Source of the DNA: TMED88 sp964515335
GTDB taxonomy: Bacteria > Myxococcota_A > UBA9160 > UBA4427
Assembly: GCA_964515335.1 (NCBI GenBank)
Contig: CAZETS010000002.1
Coordinates: forward strand, 59,189 to 123,188
Direction: 5' to 3'
DNA length: 64,000 nt
Under the pieces are notes generated by a model. It saw only the letters and a list, made by a program, of their open reading frames with translations, did not search any database and was not told where the DNA came from. Positions 15,092 to 26,317 of this stretch are shown piece after piece. A program made the translations under genes and the position numbers. Position 1 is the stretch's first letter, and each line of letters begins with the position of its first letter.

Positions 15092-17875
15092 TCAGAGCCG
15101 CTCGCGCACCCAGCCGTCTTCGCCGCGGATCAGCTCGTAGGTGGGCCAGTAGCCGAGGTCGAGCTCGAGGGTCACCACCGAGACGCGCCCCTCGAGATCC
15201 GCGACCTCGAGACGCACCGAACCGCGATCGGGCTTTCCCTGCACGGCGGCGAGGAAGGCACCGAGGTCCGGCGTGGGCGTGCCGTCGACCTCCAGGATGC
15301 GCAGGGTGGCCTCCAGCCCGTAGCGATCGGCCGGCGAGCCGAACCAGTAGCGCGCCACGTAGACGCCCTCTCGCGGCAGCTGCTGTTGTCTCGCCACCGC
15401 GCGCGGCGGCCGCTGCAGCAGCGTGCCGGCCCAGATCAGCGCCCGGTCGGTGCCGACGCCGTCGAGCGGCGCGGTGGGCACCACCACGTCGGCTTCCTTT
15501 CCGTCGCGCAGGATGCGCAGCGCGACCCGCTCGCCGACGCTGGCCTCCTCGATCTCGTGGAAGCGGGAGACCGGCCGGCCGTCGATCGATATCAGCAGAT
15601 CGCCGGGCCTCAGCAGGCCGTCGGACGGCCCTCCCGCCGTGACGCTGTACACCGCCAGCACCCGCCGCCCCTTCGGATCGTGCCGTTCGAGGCGAGTCGC
15701 CTGCTCGGGAGGGAGTCCGCGCGCCCGCGCGCCCGCCAGCGTCAGCGGCTGGAGCTCCACGTCGAGCGAGCGCCAGCCGACCGGCCGGCCCGCACGCAGC
15801 GGCTCGACGATGCGAAGGATCTGCCGCACCGGCACGCCCGCGAAGAAGCCATCCACCGAGTTGCCCGAACCCGTCGAGAACGACGCCCAGAACGCGCGCA
15901 CCCGGCCGCGATCGTCGGTCAACACGCCTCCCACCGTAGGGGTCGCGTCGTCGAGGATGATCAGCTCGAGGTTGCTCTCCTGGAAGCGCGGGGGATGGGT
16001 GGGGGGAAGCACGATCGGCTCGCGCCGGGCCACCTTCGTCTCGCGCGACACGACGCGCTCGGCGGAGGACAGTCCCACCAGGAAGACGGAATCCCCCTCC
16101 TCGAGTTCTCCTTCGCGCAGCTGCGCCGAGCGCACGCGGGTATCGCCGAGCAGCGCCGGGTCGTAGCGGATGACGGCCAGGTTGTGCTCGGGATGCAGAT
16201 ACACGACCTCGCCGGGTATCCGCACCGAACCGCCCACCACGACCGAGAGGTCACCGAGCGCAATCGGAACCGTCTCGCGATCGACCACCACGAGACCGCG
16301 CTCGGCGTCGACGACCAGACCCGTGCCGTGGAAGCGATCGCCGTGGACGCCATCCAGCCGGTACGGGATGTCGTACTCCACCATCACGAGGGAAGGCGAA
16401 ATCGCCCGCACCGCCTTCTCACCGTGGGCGCCCAGCGACGTGGTGACCGGCTGCAGCGGCTCGGCGGCCGGTGGCGCCGGCGACGCCGTGCAGGGCCAGA
16501 GCCCGCTGGCGTCGTCGCGCGTGCAGCGCTGCATCGAGAACCAGAGGCGGTCGACGCGTACGACCACGATGCCCGGCGCCCGGGGATTGTCGAGCAGCCA
16601 GTAGCGCAGCGGCAGCATCGCGCCGTCGGGATACGCGGCGACCTCCTTCTCGAAGGTCTCCAGGGTGGGCGTCGCGACACCCTTCACGTGGGTGATCACG
16701 GCACCGGGCGGGAGGCCCGAGCGGGAGAGCGCGTAGCCCGGGTTCGCGACGAAGACGCCCGCCACCGGCACGCCGTGGTTGCGCGCCTGGTGGTACGAGA
16801 GCGGGTTCAGCACGCCCCCCCCGAATTCGAGATAGGCCGACGGCGTGATGGCGTGCAGGTCCTCGACCTGCGCCTCGAGGGCGAGCGGCTCACCGCCGCG
16901 CTCGACCTCGATGGTGACCGACCCGCCCACGCTCTCGTCGAGGCGCGACTCGAGTGGCAGGAAGGCGTCGATGGGCTCGCCGTCGACGCGCACGATCACG
17001 TCACCCGGCTCGAGGACGCCGTCGGCCGGCCCCCCCGGCACGATTTCGCGCACCACGATCATCCCCGTGCCGTCGGGAAAGTCCCGCCGCACCCGGGCCT
17101 CGGTCTCCCGGCGCAGACCGAGGCGACGCAGCTCGTCGTAGGGCTCGTGGACGAACACCGCCTGCAAGGTGCCGCGCGTCGGGGTCTCCCCCTCGCGCAG
17201 GGCCTGCAGCGCGCGATTCACCCGGTCGAGCGGCAGGAAGAAGCTGGACGCCGCCAGGCGCTTGCCGCCGGCGTTGAGAGCCACGACGCGGCCCTCGATG
17301 TCGATCACCGGCGAGCCCGACGAGCCCCCCGACGTGCCCGACGCGGCCTGGATGTAGAACGTGTTGAAGTCGTTGAAGCCCGAGCTGCCGTAGTCGGGGG
17401 CGGCGCGGTCGAGCCGGGCAATCGTGCCCGCCAGGATCGAGAGCTTCTCGCCGGCGTCGTTGCCGATCACGCGCACCTCGAGGCCCACGCCGACCCGCTC
17501 GGGCGCGAGCTCGAGCTCGGGCACCTCCATGAACCGGACGTCCTCCGGATCGAAGCGGTACAGCCCGAAGTCGTGAACGGGGTCGCGATAGACCGCGCGG
17601 ATATCGACCTCCTCGTTGTTCAGGAAGACGGCCTGGGCGGTCACCGGTCCGGCCGTGACCACGTGACGGTTCGTGAGGATCAGGCCACGCTCGGCATCCA
17701 CCACGAAGCCGGTCGCCACCGCGTCGCCGGCCTGCACGCCGTCGAAGGCGCGCGGCGCGCTGACCTTGATGACCACCACCGCCGGAGCGACCTGGTCGAT
17801 GGTGGCCTGCCAGCCGTTTCCGGCCTGCGCGACGGCCAGACTCGCCAGCCCGGTCGCGATGAGCGACGCGATCAA
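15092..17875 (-). CDS. NMA111/DEG7-like serine protease with tandem HtrA halves
   Basis: A 927-residue protein with two trypsin-like domains and several PDZ-like domains. The first domain has a full triad: His71 (TNRHVV), Asp102 (VHDFGL) and Ser186 (GGSSGSPV). The second keeps the fold (GLVVVDRETVPIALGDL, LHPEHNLAVIRYDP) but has Glu, Asn and Gly where the triad should be, making it a pseudoprotease. This layout and these phrases are those of yeast Nma111 and plant DEG7, not of ordinary DegP/DegQ. Start: TTG 17875 with GAGGAGA seven bases upstream, giving a short hydrophobic leader; the GTG at 17965 has no ribosome binding site. Confidence 0.85.
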   Translation of the reverse strand: MIASLIATGLASLAVAQAGNGWQATIDQVAPAVVVIKVSAPRAFDGVQAGDAVATGFVVDAERGLILTNRHVVTAGPVTAQAVFLNNEEVDIRAVYRDPVHDFGLYRFDPEDVRFMEVPELELAPERVGVGLEVRVIGNDAGEKLSILAGTIARLDRAAPDYGSSGFNDFNTFYIQAASGTSGGSSGSPVIDIEGRVVALNAGGKRLAASSFFLPLDRVNRALQALREGETPTRGTLQAVFVHEPYDELRRLGLRRETEARVRRDFPDGTGMIVVREIVPGGPADGVLEPGDVIVRVDGEPIDAFLPLESRLDESVGGSVTIEVERGGEPLALEAQVEDLHAITPSAYLEFGGGVLNPLSYHQARNHGVPVAGVFVANPGYALSRSGLPPGAVITHVKGVATPTLETFEKEVAAYPDGAMLPLRYWLLDNPRAPGIVVVRVDRLWFSMQRCTRDDASGLWPCTASPAPPAAEPLQPVTTSLGAHGEKAVRAISPSLVMVEYDIPYRLDGVHGDRFHGTGLVVDAERGLVVVDRETVPIALGDLSVVVGGSVRIPGEVVYLHPEHNLAVIRYDPALLGDTRVRSAQLREGELEEGDSVFLVGLSSAERVVSRETKVARREPIVLPPTHPPRFQESNLELIILDDATPTVGGVLTDDRGRVRAFWASFSTGSGNSVDGFFAGVPVRQILRIVEPLRAGRPVGWRSLDVELQPLTLAGARARGLPPEQATRLERHDPKGRRVLAVYSVTAGGPSDGLLRPGDLLISIDGRPVSRFHEIEEASVGERVALRILRDGKEADVVVPTAPLDGVGTDRALIWAGTLLQRPPRAVARQQQLPREGVYVARYWFGSPADRYGLEATLRILEVDGTPTPDLGAFLAAVQGKPDRGSVRLEVADLEGRVSVVTLELDLGYWPTYELIRGEDGWVRERL

Positions 17876-17998
17876 TCGGTTCTCCTCTATTTCGGCGCGA
17901 CGCAGCGGTGTGCCCCGCCCGGTCACGACACACTCCCCGACCCCGCCCGGGCGCCGCCGGTTCACCAGCCAGCCGATCCCGAGCGCCGACCCTCGTTC

Positions 17999-19350
17999 TC
18001 AGCCGGAGAACCGCAGGTCGATCTCGCGCAGCATCCGGTCGCGCACGTCCTCGTAGCGGGCCGGCAGCTCGATCGGCGGATTCGGATCGGCGGACACCAT
18101 GCCGTCGAGTTCCATGCGGTGGTAGTCGAGCTTCACGTCGGTGAACTTCAGTCCGTGGGCGGTCGAGATCACCACGACCCGCTCGCTCGGGCGGATCAGG
18201 CCGCGTGCGGCGAGCTTGCGCATGGCGACGAGGGCCACTCCGGTGTGCGGGCAGTTGAAGAGCCCCGTCCGGTCCGCCGCCGCGCAGGCCTCGACGATCT
18301 CGCTCTCGCTGGCCTGCTCGACCACGCCGTCGTAGCGCCGCAGTGCGTCGACGGCCTTCTCCCAGGAGACCGGGCTGCCGATCTGGATCGCCGAGGCGAC
18401 CGTGGGCCGGGCCGCGACCGGCTCGAAGACCTCGAAGTCCTTCTGGTACGAGAGGTAGAGCGGATTGGCCGATTCCGCCTGACCGACGCAGATCCGCGGC
18501 CGCTTGTGGATCAGCCCCAGCTCGATCAGCATGTCGAGTCCCGCCGCCAGCGCCGACACGTTTCCGAGGTTGCCGCCCGGGATCACGATCCACTCGGGCA
18601 CCTCCCAGTCGAACTGCTGCACGATCTCGATGCCGACCGTCTTCTGGCCCTCGATGCGCAGACTGTTCATCGAGTTCGCGAGATAGACCCCGTCCTTCGC
18701 GGCGACCTGCTTGACGATCTCCATGCAGCCGTCGAAGTCCGTGTCGAGCGCGAATACGATCGCGCCGTTCGCGACGGGCTGGATCAGCTGGGCGAGCGAG
18801 ATCTTGCCCCGAGGCAGGAATACCACGGCCGGAACGCCCGCGGCCGCCGCGTAGGCGGAGAGCGCCGCGGAGGTGTCGCCGGTCGACGCACAGGCCACGG
18901 CAGGAATCGGAGCGCCGCCCGCGATCATCTGTTTCACCTGCGACAGCAGCACCGTCATGCCCAGGTCCTTGAAGCTGCCGGTGTGCGAGTTGCCGCAGAG
19001 CTTGATCCACAGGTCCTCGAGGCCGACCTCACGCCCGTAGCGCTCGGCCCAGAAGAGGTTGCTGTGCCCCTCGTACATCGAGACGATGTTCTCGTTGTCG
19101 ATCTCGGGCAGCACCCACTCCTTCTTGCCCCAGACACCCGATCCATAGGGCCACTCGTTACGGCGGGCGCGGCGGCCGAACAGCTCCTTCCATTCGTCGG
19201 CCGAAGTCTTTGCGAGCTCGTCCATGTCGTGGGCGACGCGCAGGAGACCGCCGTCCCGGGCCGTGTAGACGATCTCGTCGAGCGGATGCCGCTCGGCCGG
19301 GTCGTGGAGGCTCTCGAACCAGGCCCGGTAGTGGGGCTTGTCGGCGCCCA

Positions 19351-19351
<1 letters not shown>
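17999..19351 (-). CDS. thrC: Threonine synthase
   Basis: PLP enzyme that converts O-phosphohomoserine to threonine, the last step of the pathway; cytoplasmic. The 450 residues include the PLP lysine Lys128 in NSHTGSFKDLG, the phosphate loop IPGGNLGN and STGDTSAALSAYAA. ATG 19351 overlaps the hom stop as TGATG, so hom and thrC are translationally coupled and supply consecutive steps. The length suits the fungal/proteobacterial class without extra domains. Confidence 0.95.
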
Positions 19352-20691
<1,340 letters not shown>

Positions 20692-20782
20692 GTCGCCTCT
20701 CCCGTCCTCCCGAAACCCGTCGGGGCTTCTCACGTCCCGCGCCGTGGCCAGCCGGCCGGTCGGCGCCGCGGCCGCCGACCCG

Positions 20783-21997
20783 TCAGACCCGCGCTTCCTT
20801 GAGGAAACGCCGGATGCCGCGCACCGCCTGGCGGATGCGGTGTTTGTTCTCGACCAGTGCGAACCGCACGAACCCCTCGCCCGTCTCGCCGAAGCCGATC
20901 CCCGGCGAGACCGCCACCTTCGCCTCGCGCAGTAGCCGCTTCGAGAACTCGAGCGAGCCGAGCGACTCGAACGGCTCGGGGAGCGGGGCCCACACGAACA
21001 TCGTCGCCAGTGGCGGATCGATCTTCCACTGGCCGTCCCCCGCCTGCCCCAGCCCTTCGATCAGCGTGTCGCGGCGCTCTTCGTAGACGGAGACGTTGTG
21101 GTCCACGCAGTCCTGAGGGCCGCGAAGGGCCGTGATGGCCGCGATCTGGATCGCCTGGGGCATTCCGTAGTCGAGGTAGCTCTTGATGCGTCGCAGGGCG
21201 TGCACCATGTCGGGGTTGCCGCACGCGAAGCCGACCCGCCAGCCCGCCATCGAGTGGCTCTTCGAGAGCGAGACGAACTCGATCGCGACGTCCTTGGCGC
21301 CGGGCACCTCGAGGATGCTCGGCGGCCGGTAGCCGTCGAAGGCGATCTCGGCGTACGCGAAGTCGTGCAGCACCATCAGGTCGTGGGCGCGGGCGAACTC
21401 GACCACGCTCTCGAAGAACGCGAGGTCGACGACGTGGGTCGTCGGGTTCGCGGGGAAGGAGAGGATCAGCATCTTCGGCCGGGGCCAGGTGCGCTGCATC
21501 GCCTGCTCGAGGTTCGCGAAGAAGTCGCCGTCGAGGGTGAGCGGAACGGTGCGGAGGTCGCCGCCCGCGATGATCACCGAGTACTGGTGGATCGGATAAG
21601 CGGGGTCCTGCACGAGCACGGTGTCGCCGGGCCCGATCGTCATCAGGACGAAGTGCGACAGGCCCTCCTTCGCACCGATCACGGCGATCGCCTCGCGGTC
21701 CGGGTCGAGGTCGACGCCGTGGCGGCGTGCGTACCACTCGGTGATGCCGGCGCGCAGGTTCGGAATGCCCTGCGACGACGAGTAGCGGTGGTTGCGCGGG
21801 TCCCGGGCCGCCTCGGCGATCTTGTCGACGACGTGGTCGGGCGTGGGCAGGTCGGGGTTGCCCATGCCCAGGTCGATGATGTCCTCGCCGGCCCGCCTCG
21901 CCGCGCGAGCGAGGTCGGTGACCTCCGCCAGCACGTAGGGGGGCAGCCGGTTCAGCTTGTGGAAGTCGTGTCGGGGCCGATTCGTCGAATCGCTCAT
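20783..21997 (-). CDS. alaC: PLP aminotransferase, AlaC-like alanine transaminase
   Basis: Class I/II aminotransferase of 404 residues, probably transferring amino groups between alanine or glutamate and 2-oxo acids. Features: LPPYVLAEVTDLARAARRAGEDIIDLGMGNPDLPTP is the AlaC-type opening (split here across residues about 18-53), NPTTHV, DFAYAEIAFDG, and the PLP lysine in SLSKSHSMAGWRVG. ATG 21997 has GAGGA about 10 bases upstream. The neighbourhood hom-thrC and the close similarity in pattern to AlaC support the call, but AspC-like specificity cannot be excluded. Confidence 0.85.
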   Translation of the reverse strand: MSDSTNRPRHDFHKLNRLPPYVLAEVTDLARAARRAGEDIIDLGMGNPDLPTPDHVVDKIAEAARDPRNHRYSSSQGIPNLRAGITEWYARRHGVDLDPDREAIAVIGAKEGLSHFVLMTIGPGDTVLVQDPAYPIHQYSVIIAGGDLRTVPLTLDGDFFANLEQAMQRTWPRPKMLILSFPANPTTHVVDLAFFESVVEFARAHDLMVLHDFAYAEIAFDGYRPPSILEVPGAKDVAIEFVSLSKSHSMAGWRVGFACGNPDMVHALRRIKSYLDYGMPQAIQIAAITALRGPQDCVDHNVSVYEERRDTLIEGLGQAGDGQWKIDPPLATMFVWAPLPEPFESLGSLEFSKRLLREAKVAVSPGIGFGETGEGFVRFALVENKHRIRQAVRGIRRFLKEARV

Positions 21998-22325
21998 GGC
22001 CGGGTCCTCGGTTCGGGTTCGCGGCGCGTCGCGCGCCAGCTCTCGGGCTCGCGCTGCCGCTTCCGGTCGGGACGCCTGGGTCGGACAGCAGGACCGGGCG
22101 CCTTGGACCTCGCCCACCGCCGCCTTGCTTCGCGCAACGGTGGGCTAGCGAGCGCGCGTCGCCGCGCGTGCAGCGGTCGTGATCGCCGTCAGCCGAACGT
22201 CGCGCCCCCGAGCACGGATCGGCCCACGGGGCGTTCGCACCCCGAGGTCCCGCGTCTCCGCTCCAGCCGCTCTCTGGGATCTGTCTTGGCTCGCGTCGAA
22301 CATGGCCCCTACCGACGCCGGGAGT
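21998..22325. other. Intergenic region, 328 bases, upstream of alaC
   Basis: No gene is supported. Two small hairpins are visible, CCCACCG/CGGTGGG near 22115-22145 and GGCGCG/CGCGCC near 22022-22036, the second close to the alaC ribosome binding site. Neither has a T-run. Confidence 0.4.
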
Positions 22326-23726
22326 CTACTCGACGTCCGGGCCCCTAGCAGCCCGATCGGGACCGGGATCACGGCGCCGTGAGCGCGCGAAGGCGCGGTA
22401 GAACGGCAGCCCGGCGGCAAGCAGCGCCGTGCTGACCGCGCACTCGAAGGGGCTTCCGATCAGCATCGCGACTCCGATCGCCCCGTTGGCCAGCAGATAG
22501 AGGCCGGGGACCCAGGGGTGGCCCCAGGCGCGGTAGGGCCGCGGCCGCTCCGGCTGCACCGACCGCAGGCGGTACAGCGCGAGCACGTCGGCCGAGGTGG
22601 CGATCAGGATCGCAAAGACAGTGAAGTCGAGGGCACTCGGAAAGCTCCGCAGCACGAGCAGCAGCCCGACCGACACGCCCGCCTGCAGGACGATCGCGGT
22701 GGTGGGCGTCCGGAAGCCCGCGTGAACGCGATCGACGCCGCGGAAGAAGAGCCCGTCCAGCGCCATCGCGTAGGCGATGCGAGGCCCCACGAGCACCGTC
22801 GCGTTCAGCGTTCCGAGCACCGAGACGAGCACGAAGACGCCGACCAATCTGCCCCCCACCGGACCGAAGAGCGCCAGCCCCGCGGCCTCGCCCGCATCGG
22901 GCGCGCCGGCCAGGCGCTCCATCGGCAGCGCGTAGAGATACACGGCGTTGACGAGCAGGTACGTGCCCGCGCAGATCCCGAGGCCGAGAAACAACGAGCG
23001 CGGCACGTTGCGTCCGGGCGAGCGGATCTCGCTCGCGACGTACACCGAGGCGTTCCAGCCCAGGTAGCTGAAGAGGATGGGCGAGAGGGCCCGGCCGAAG
23101 TCGACCCAGCCGATCGCGCCGTCGCTCGCGGGCGCCGGCTCGACGAGCCGCGCCGGGTCGCCCATGCCGGTGAAGGGACCGATCAGCACGAAGGCCAGCA
23201 GGGCGCCGATCTTCACGACGGAGACGAGATTGTTGGCCCGCGCCCCCCACTCGACACCGACGTAGTTGAGCCCGGACACGACGAGGGTGATCGCTACCGC
23301 GATCGACAGCACCGCGGCGTCCCCCAGCCCGAAGCGCGCCGCCAGCCCCTCGGCGAAAGCCAGCGCGAGGGCCGCGATCGTGCCCGTGTAGATGGCGAAG
23401 AACGTCATCCAGCCGACCAGGAAGCCGGCGACCGGATGGAAGGCCTCCCGGAGGTACACGTAATCGCCGCCGGCGCGGGGGTACATGGCCCCGAGTTCGG
23501 CGTTCGCCAGAGCGCCGGCCAGCGAGAGCAGCCCGCCCACCGCCCAGGCGGCGAGGATCCAGCCCGGCGCGGGCAGCAGCGCCGCCACCTGGCCGGGCGT
23601 GAAGAAGATGCCGGCGCCGATCACCGAGGCGACCACCAGCATCGCCGCGTCGAACGGCCCCAGCCTTCGGCCGAGCCGGTCGCGCGGGTGCCCGCTGGCC
23701 TCGCTGGCGTCCACGGGCCGGAGCAT
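22326..23726 (-). CDS. APC superfamily amino acid permease
   Basis: Inner-membrane amino acid transporter of 466 residues with about 12 hydrophobic helices. The first helix carries the family's unwound motif SVIGAGIFFTPG; AELGAMYPRAGGDYVYLREAF and the conserved FSYLGWNASVYVASEI follow. Amino acid/H+ symport or exchange is expected; the substrate cannot be told. ATG 23726 is chosen because the longer in-frame version starts inside the hppA terminator hairpin. It lies downstream of hppA but is separated from it by that terminator. Confidence 0.85.
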   Translation of the reverse strand: MLRPVDASEASGHPRDRLGRRLGPFDAAMLVVASVIGAGIFFTPGQVAALLPAPGWILAAWAVGGLLSLAGALANAELGAMYPRAGGDYVYLREAFHPVAGFLVGWMTFFAIYTGTIAALALAFAEGLAARFGLGDAAVLSIAVAITLVVSGLNYVGVEWGARANNLVSVVKIGALLAFVLIGPFTGMGDPARLVEPAPASDGAIGWVDFGRALSPILFSYLGWNASVYVASEIRSPGRNVPRSLFLGLGICAGTYLLVNAVYLYALPMERLAGAPDAGEAAGLALFGPVGGRLVGVFVLVSVLGTLNATVLVGPRIAYAMALDGLFFRGVDRVHAGFRTPTTAIVLQAGVSVGLLLVLRSFPSALDFTVFAILIATSADVLALYRLRSVQPERPRPYRAWGHPWVPGLYLLANGAIGVAMLIGSPFECAVSTALLAAGLPFYRAFARSRRRDPGPDRAARGPDVE

Positions 23727-23760
23727 AGCCGTGGCCCCCCAGCCGCTGCTGGCGGCGGCG

Positions 23761-23806
23761 AAAAAGAATCGGGCCGACCTCCCCACCCGGGAAGCCGGCC
23801 CGATTC
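23761..23806 (-). terminator. Rho-independent terminator of hppA
   Basis: Eleven-base arms GAATCGGGCCG (23766-23776) and CGGCCCGATTC (23796-23806) form a perfect stem around a 19-base loop. On the minus strand the stem runs into CTTTTT. It lies 26 bases past the hppA stop codon. Confidence 0.85.
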
Positions 23807-23831
23807 GCAGTGCGGCGCGTCGCGCGGCGCG

Positions 23832-25904
23832 TCAGCTCATGAACGGAATGAGCAGCAGCGCGACGATGTTCACCAGCTTCAGCATGGGGTTGATGGCAGG
23901 GCCGGCGGTGTCCTTGTAGGGGTCGCCGACGGTGTCGCCGGTGACCGCGGCCTTGTGGGCCTCGGACCCCTTGCCCCCGTGCGAACCGGACTCGATGAAC
24001 TTCTTGGCGTTGTCCCAGGCCGCGCCGCCGGTCGTCATCGACAGGGCGACACACAGGCCCGAGATGATCGAACCGATCAGCAGGCCGCCCACGGCCTGCG
24101 CGGCCGAGATGCCCGGAGCGAAGACCAGCAGGACCGGCACCGCGACCGGAATCAGCGCGGGCGCGACCATCTCGCGCAGCGCTGCGCGGGTCACGATGTC
24201 GACGCACTGGGTGTAGTCCGGCTTGCCCGTGCCCTCCATGATGCCCGGGATCTCCTTGAACTGACGCCTCACCTCGGTGACGACCTCCTTGGCGGCGTCG
24301 CCGACGGCGGTCATCGCGAACGAGGCGAACACGTAGGGCAGCATGGCGCCGATGAAGAGTCCGACCAGCACGCTCACGTCCGAGAGGTCGAAGCTCACCT
24401 CGATGCCACCGAGCACCTTCAGATCCTCGATGTAGGTGGCGAAGAGCACCACTGCCGCCAGGCCCGCCGAGGCGATCGCGTAGCCCTTGGTGACGGCCTT
24501 CGTGGTGTTGCCGAAGGCGTCGAGCGGGTCGGTGACGTTGCGGACCTGGTCGCCGAGCTCGGCCATCTCGGCGATGCCGCCGGCGTTGTCGGTGATCGGC
24601 CCGTAGGCGTCGATGCTGACGATCAGCCCGGCGAGCGAGAGCATCGCCATGGCGGCGATGCCGATGCCGTACAGGCCGGCCAGCCAGTAGCAGATGCCGA
24701 TCGACAGGACGATCGAGATCACCGGGATGACCGTGGCCTGCATGCCCACCGCGAGTCCGCGGATCACGTTCGTGCCGTGGCCGCCCTCGCTCGCATCGGC
24801 GATCGCCGCGACGTGCTTGGAGCCGTCGCCGGTGTACATGTCCGTGACGTAGAGCATGACCGCGGTGAGCCCGCAGCCGATCGCGGTGCAGAGCCAGACG
24901 GAGATCCGGCCGAGCTCGTGGCCGGTGCTGTCGACTCCCGGCACGTTCACGAAGAGGGTGAGGACGAAGAGGAGTCCGATCATCACGGTGGCCGCGATGC
25001 CGAGGCCGCGGTACATCGCCTGCATGACGGCGGGCTGCTGGCCGGCCGACGGCTCGGGAATCGTCACGAACGGCAGCGCGACGAGCGACCCGAGGATGCC
25101 CGCGGTTCCGACGAGCAGCGGGTAGAAGAACAGGGAGTCGCTCGCCGGGAAGATGATGTGGGCGAGCAGCATCACTGCCGCAGCCGTCACCCCGTAGGTC
25201 TCGAAGAGGTCGGCCGCCATACCCGCGCAGTCGCCGACGTTGTCACCGACGTTGTCCGCGATCACGGCGGGGTTGCGCGGATCGTCCTCGGGGATGTTCG
25301 CCTCGACCTTGCCGACGAGGTCGGCCCCGACGTCCGCCGCCTTGGTGAAGATGCCGCCACCGAGACGCGCGAACACCGAGATCAGCGAGCCGCCGAACGC
25401 CAGACCGATCAGCGAGTTCGAGGTGAGCGTCATCGCCATGGCGTGATCCTCGGGTCCGAACATCCCGACACCGATCACCAGGATCGCCACGCTGAGGAGC
25501 CCGAGCCCGACCACCATCAGGCCGGTCACCGCCCCGCCCTTGAAGGCGAGATCGAAGGCCCGCGAGAAGCCGCTGTGCGCGGCCTCGGCGACGCGCACGT
25601 TCGCGCGCACCGAGACGTTCATGCCGATGAAACCGGCCGCCGCGCTGGCGACGGCGCCGAGCAGGAAGCCGACCGCGTACCACCAGTTGAGCGCCACGCC
25701 GATCACGAAGAAGATCGGCGCGCCCACGATGGCGACGGTGCGGTACTGCCGGTTCAGGAACGCACTGGCGCCCTGGGCGATCGCCCGGGCGATCTCGTTG
25801 GCCCGGTCGTTGCCCGCCGCCGCGGACTGGACCTGTCGGTAGAGCTTCCCACCCCACGCGAGAGCGACGAGCGCGGCGAGGAGGGCGAGAACGGTCACGA
25901 ACAT
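23832..25904 (-). CDS. hppA: Membrane-bound H+-translocating pyrophosphatase, K+-independent type
   Basis: Integral membrane pump of 690 residues and about 16 helices that hydrolyses PPi and exports protons. The substrate motif DVGADLVGKVEANIPEDDPRN (split at residues 191-210) and DNVGDNVGD are present, as are the C-terminal DTVGDPYKDTAGPAINP acidic motifs. Residues Lys469 and Thr472 in GNTTKAVTKG are the K/T pair typical of K+-independent proton pumps; K+-dependent forms have Ala there. ATG 25904 has GGGAGA close upstream. It ends in its own terminator. The energy-saving pump fits an organism that recovers PPi energy. Confidence 0.96.
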   Translation of the reverse strand: MFVTVLALLAALVALAWGGKLYRQVQSAAAGNDRANEIARAIAQGASAFLNRQYRTVAIVGAPIFFVIGVALNWWYAVGFLLGAVASAAAGFIGMNVSVRANVRVAEAAHSGFSRAFDLAFKGGAVTGLMVVGLGLLSVAILVIGVGMFGPEDHAMAMTLTSNSLIGLAFGGSLISVFARLGGGIFTKAADVGADLVGKVEANIPEDDPRNPAVIADNVGDNVGDCAGMAADLFETYGVTAAAVMLLAHIIFPASDSLFFYPLLVGTAGILGSLVALPFVTIPEPSAGQQPAVMQAMYRGLGIAATVMIGLLFVLTLFVNVPGVDSTGHELGRISVWLCTAIGCGLTAVMLYVTDMYTGDGSKHVAAIADASEGGHGTNVIRGLAVGMQATVIPVISIVLSIGICYWLAGLYGIGIAAMAMLSLAGLIVSIDAYGPITDNAGGIAEMAELGDQVRNVTDPLDAFGNTTKAVTKGYAIASAGLAAVVLFATYIEDLKVLGGIEVSFDLSDVSVLVGLFIGAMLPYVFASFAMTAVGDAAKEVVTEVRRQFKEIPGIMEGTGKPDYTQCVDIVTRAALREMVAPALIPVAVPVLLVFAPGISAAQAVGGLLIGSIISGLCVALSMTTGGAAWDNAKKFIESGSHGGKGSEAHKAAVTGDTVGDPYKDTAGPAINPMLKLVNIVALLLIPFMS

Positions 25905-26317
25905 TGGGGTCTCCCTGGATTGAGGCGATGGATTTCGGACGATTCGGGCGGCCGGTACACGGGACGCCCCTCACTTCGGGTCGGCTTCGGGTCGGACTTC
26001 GCGACGGATCTCGTGCGAGTCGGCCCTCGGCGCCGCGACCACACCGGGTCCCGGGGCCCGGTCGGGCGGCCTGGAGCCGCCGGCGGCCTGACCTTGCGCG
26101 GGATAGAGCCAGGAACCGCGACGCGGCCCGACGACGCCGGCGCAGGCCCCCCTCGGCGGCCGGTAGGCTAGAGGGCAGTGCTCGGAAAATCCAGCCCCGC
26201 GGACGACTTCGGCGCGCTGCGGGGCGGATCGGACCCGGGCCGGGCTGGCGCTTCGCCGTCGCTATGCTGCGAGCGCGGCCCGACCACCCCAGGCCCCGGC
26301 TCGCCCCGGAGGAATGC
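25905..26317. other. Divergent intergenic region, 413 bases, between hppA and the TPP enzyme
   Basis: An open frame crosses it in phase with the downstream gene, but it is Arg/Pro-rich and has no family resemblance. A weak hairpin GCCCCGC/GCGGGGC lies near 26192-26224. No clear promoter was identified. Confidence 0.45.

Noticed and set aside
22518..26171. Long plus-strand frame opposite the APC permease and hppA
   Set aside because: Antisense of conserved membrane proteins; translation is charged and featureless.
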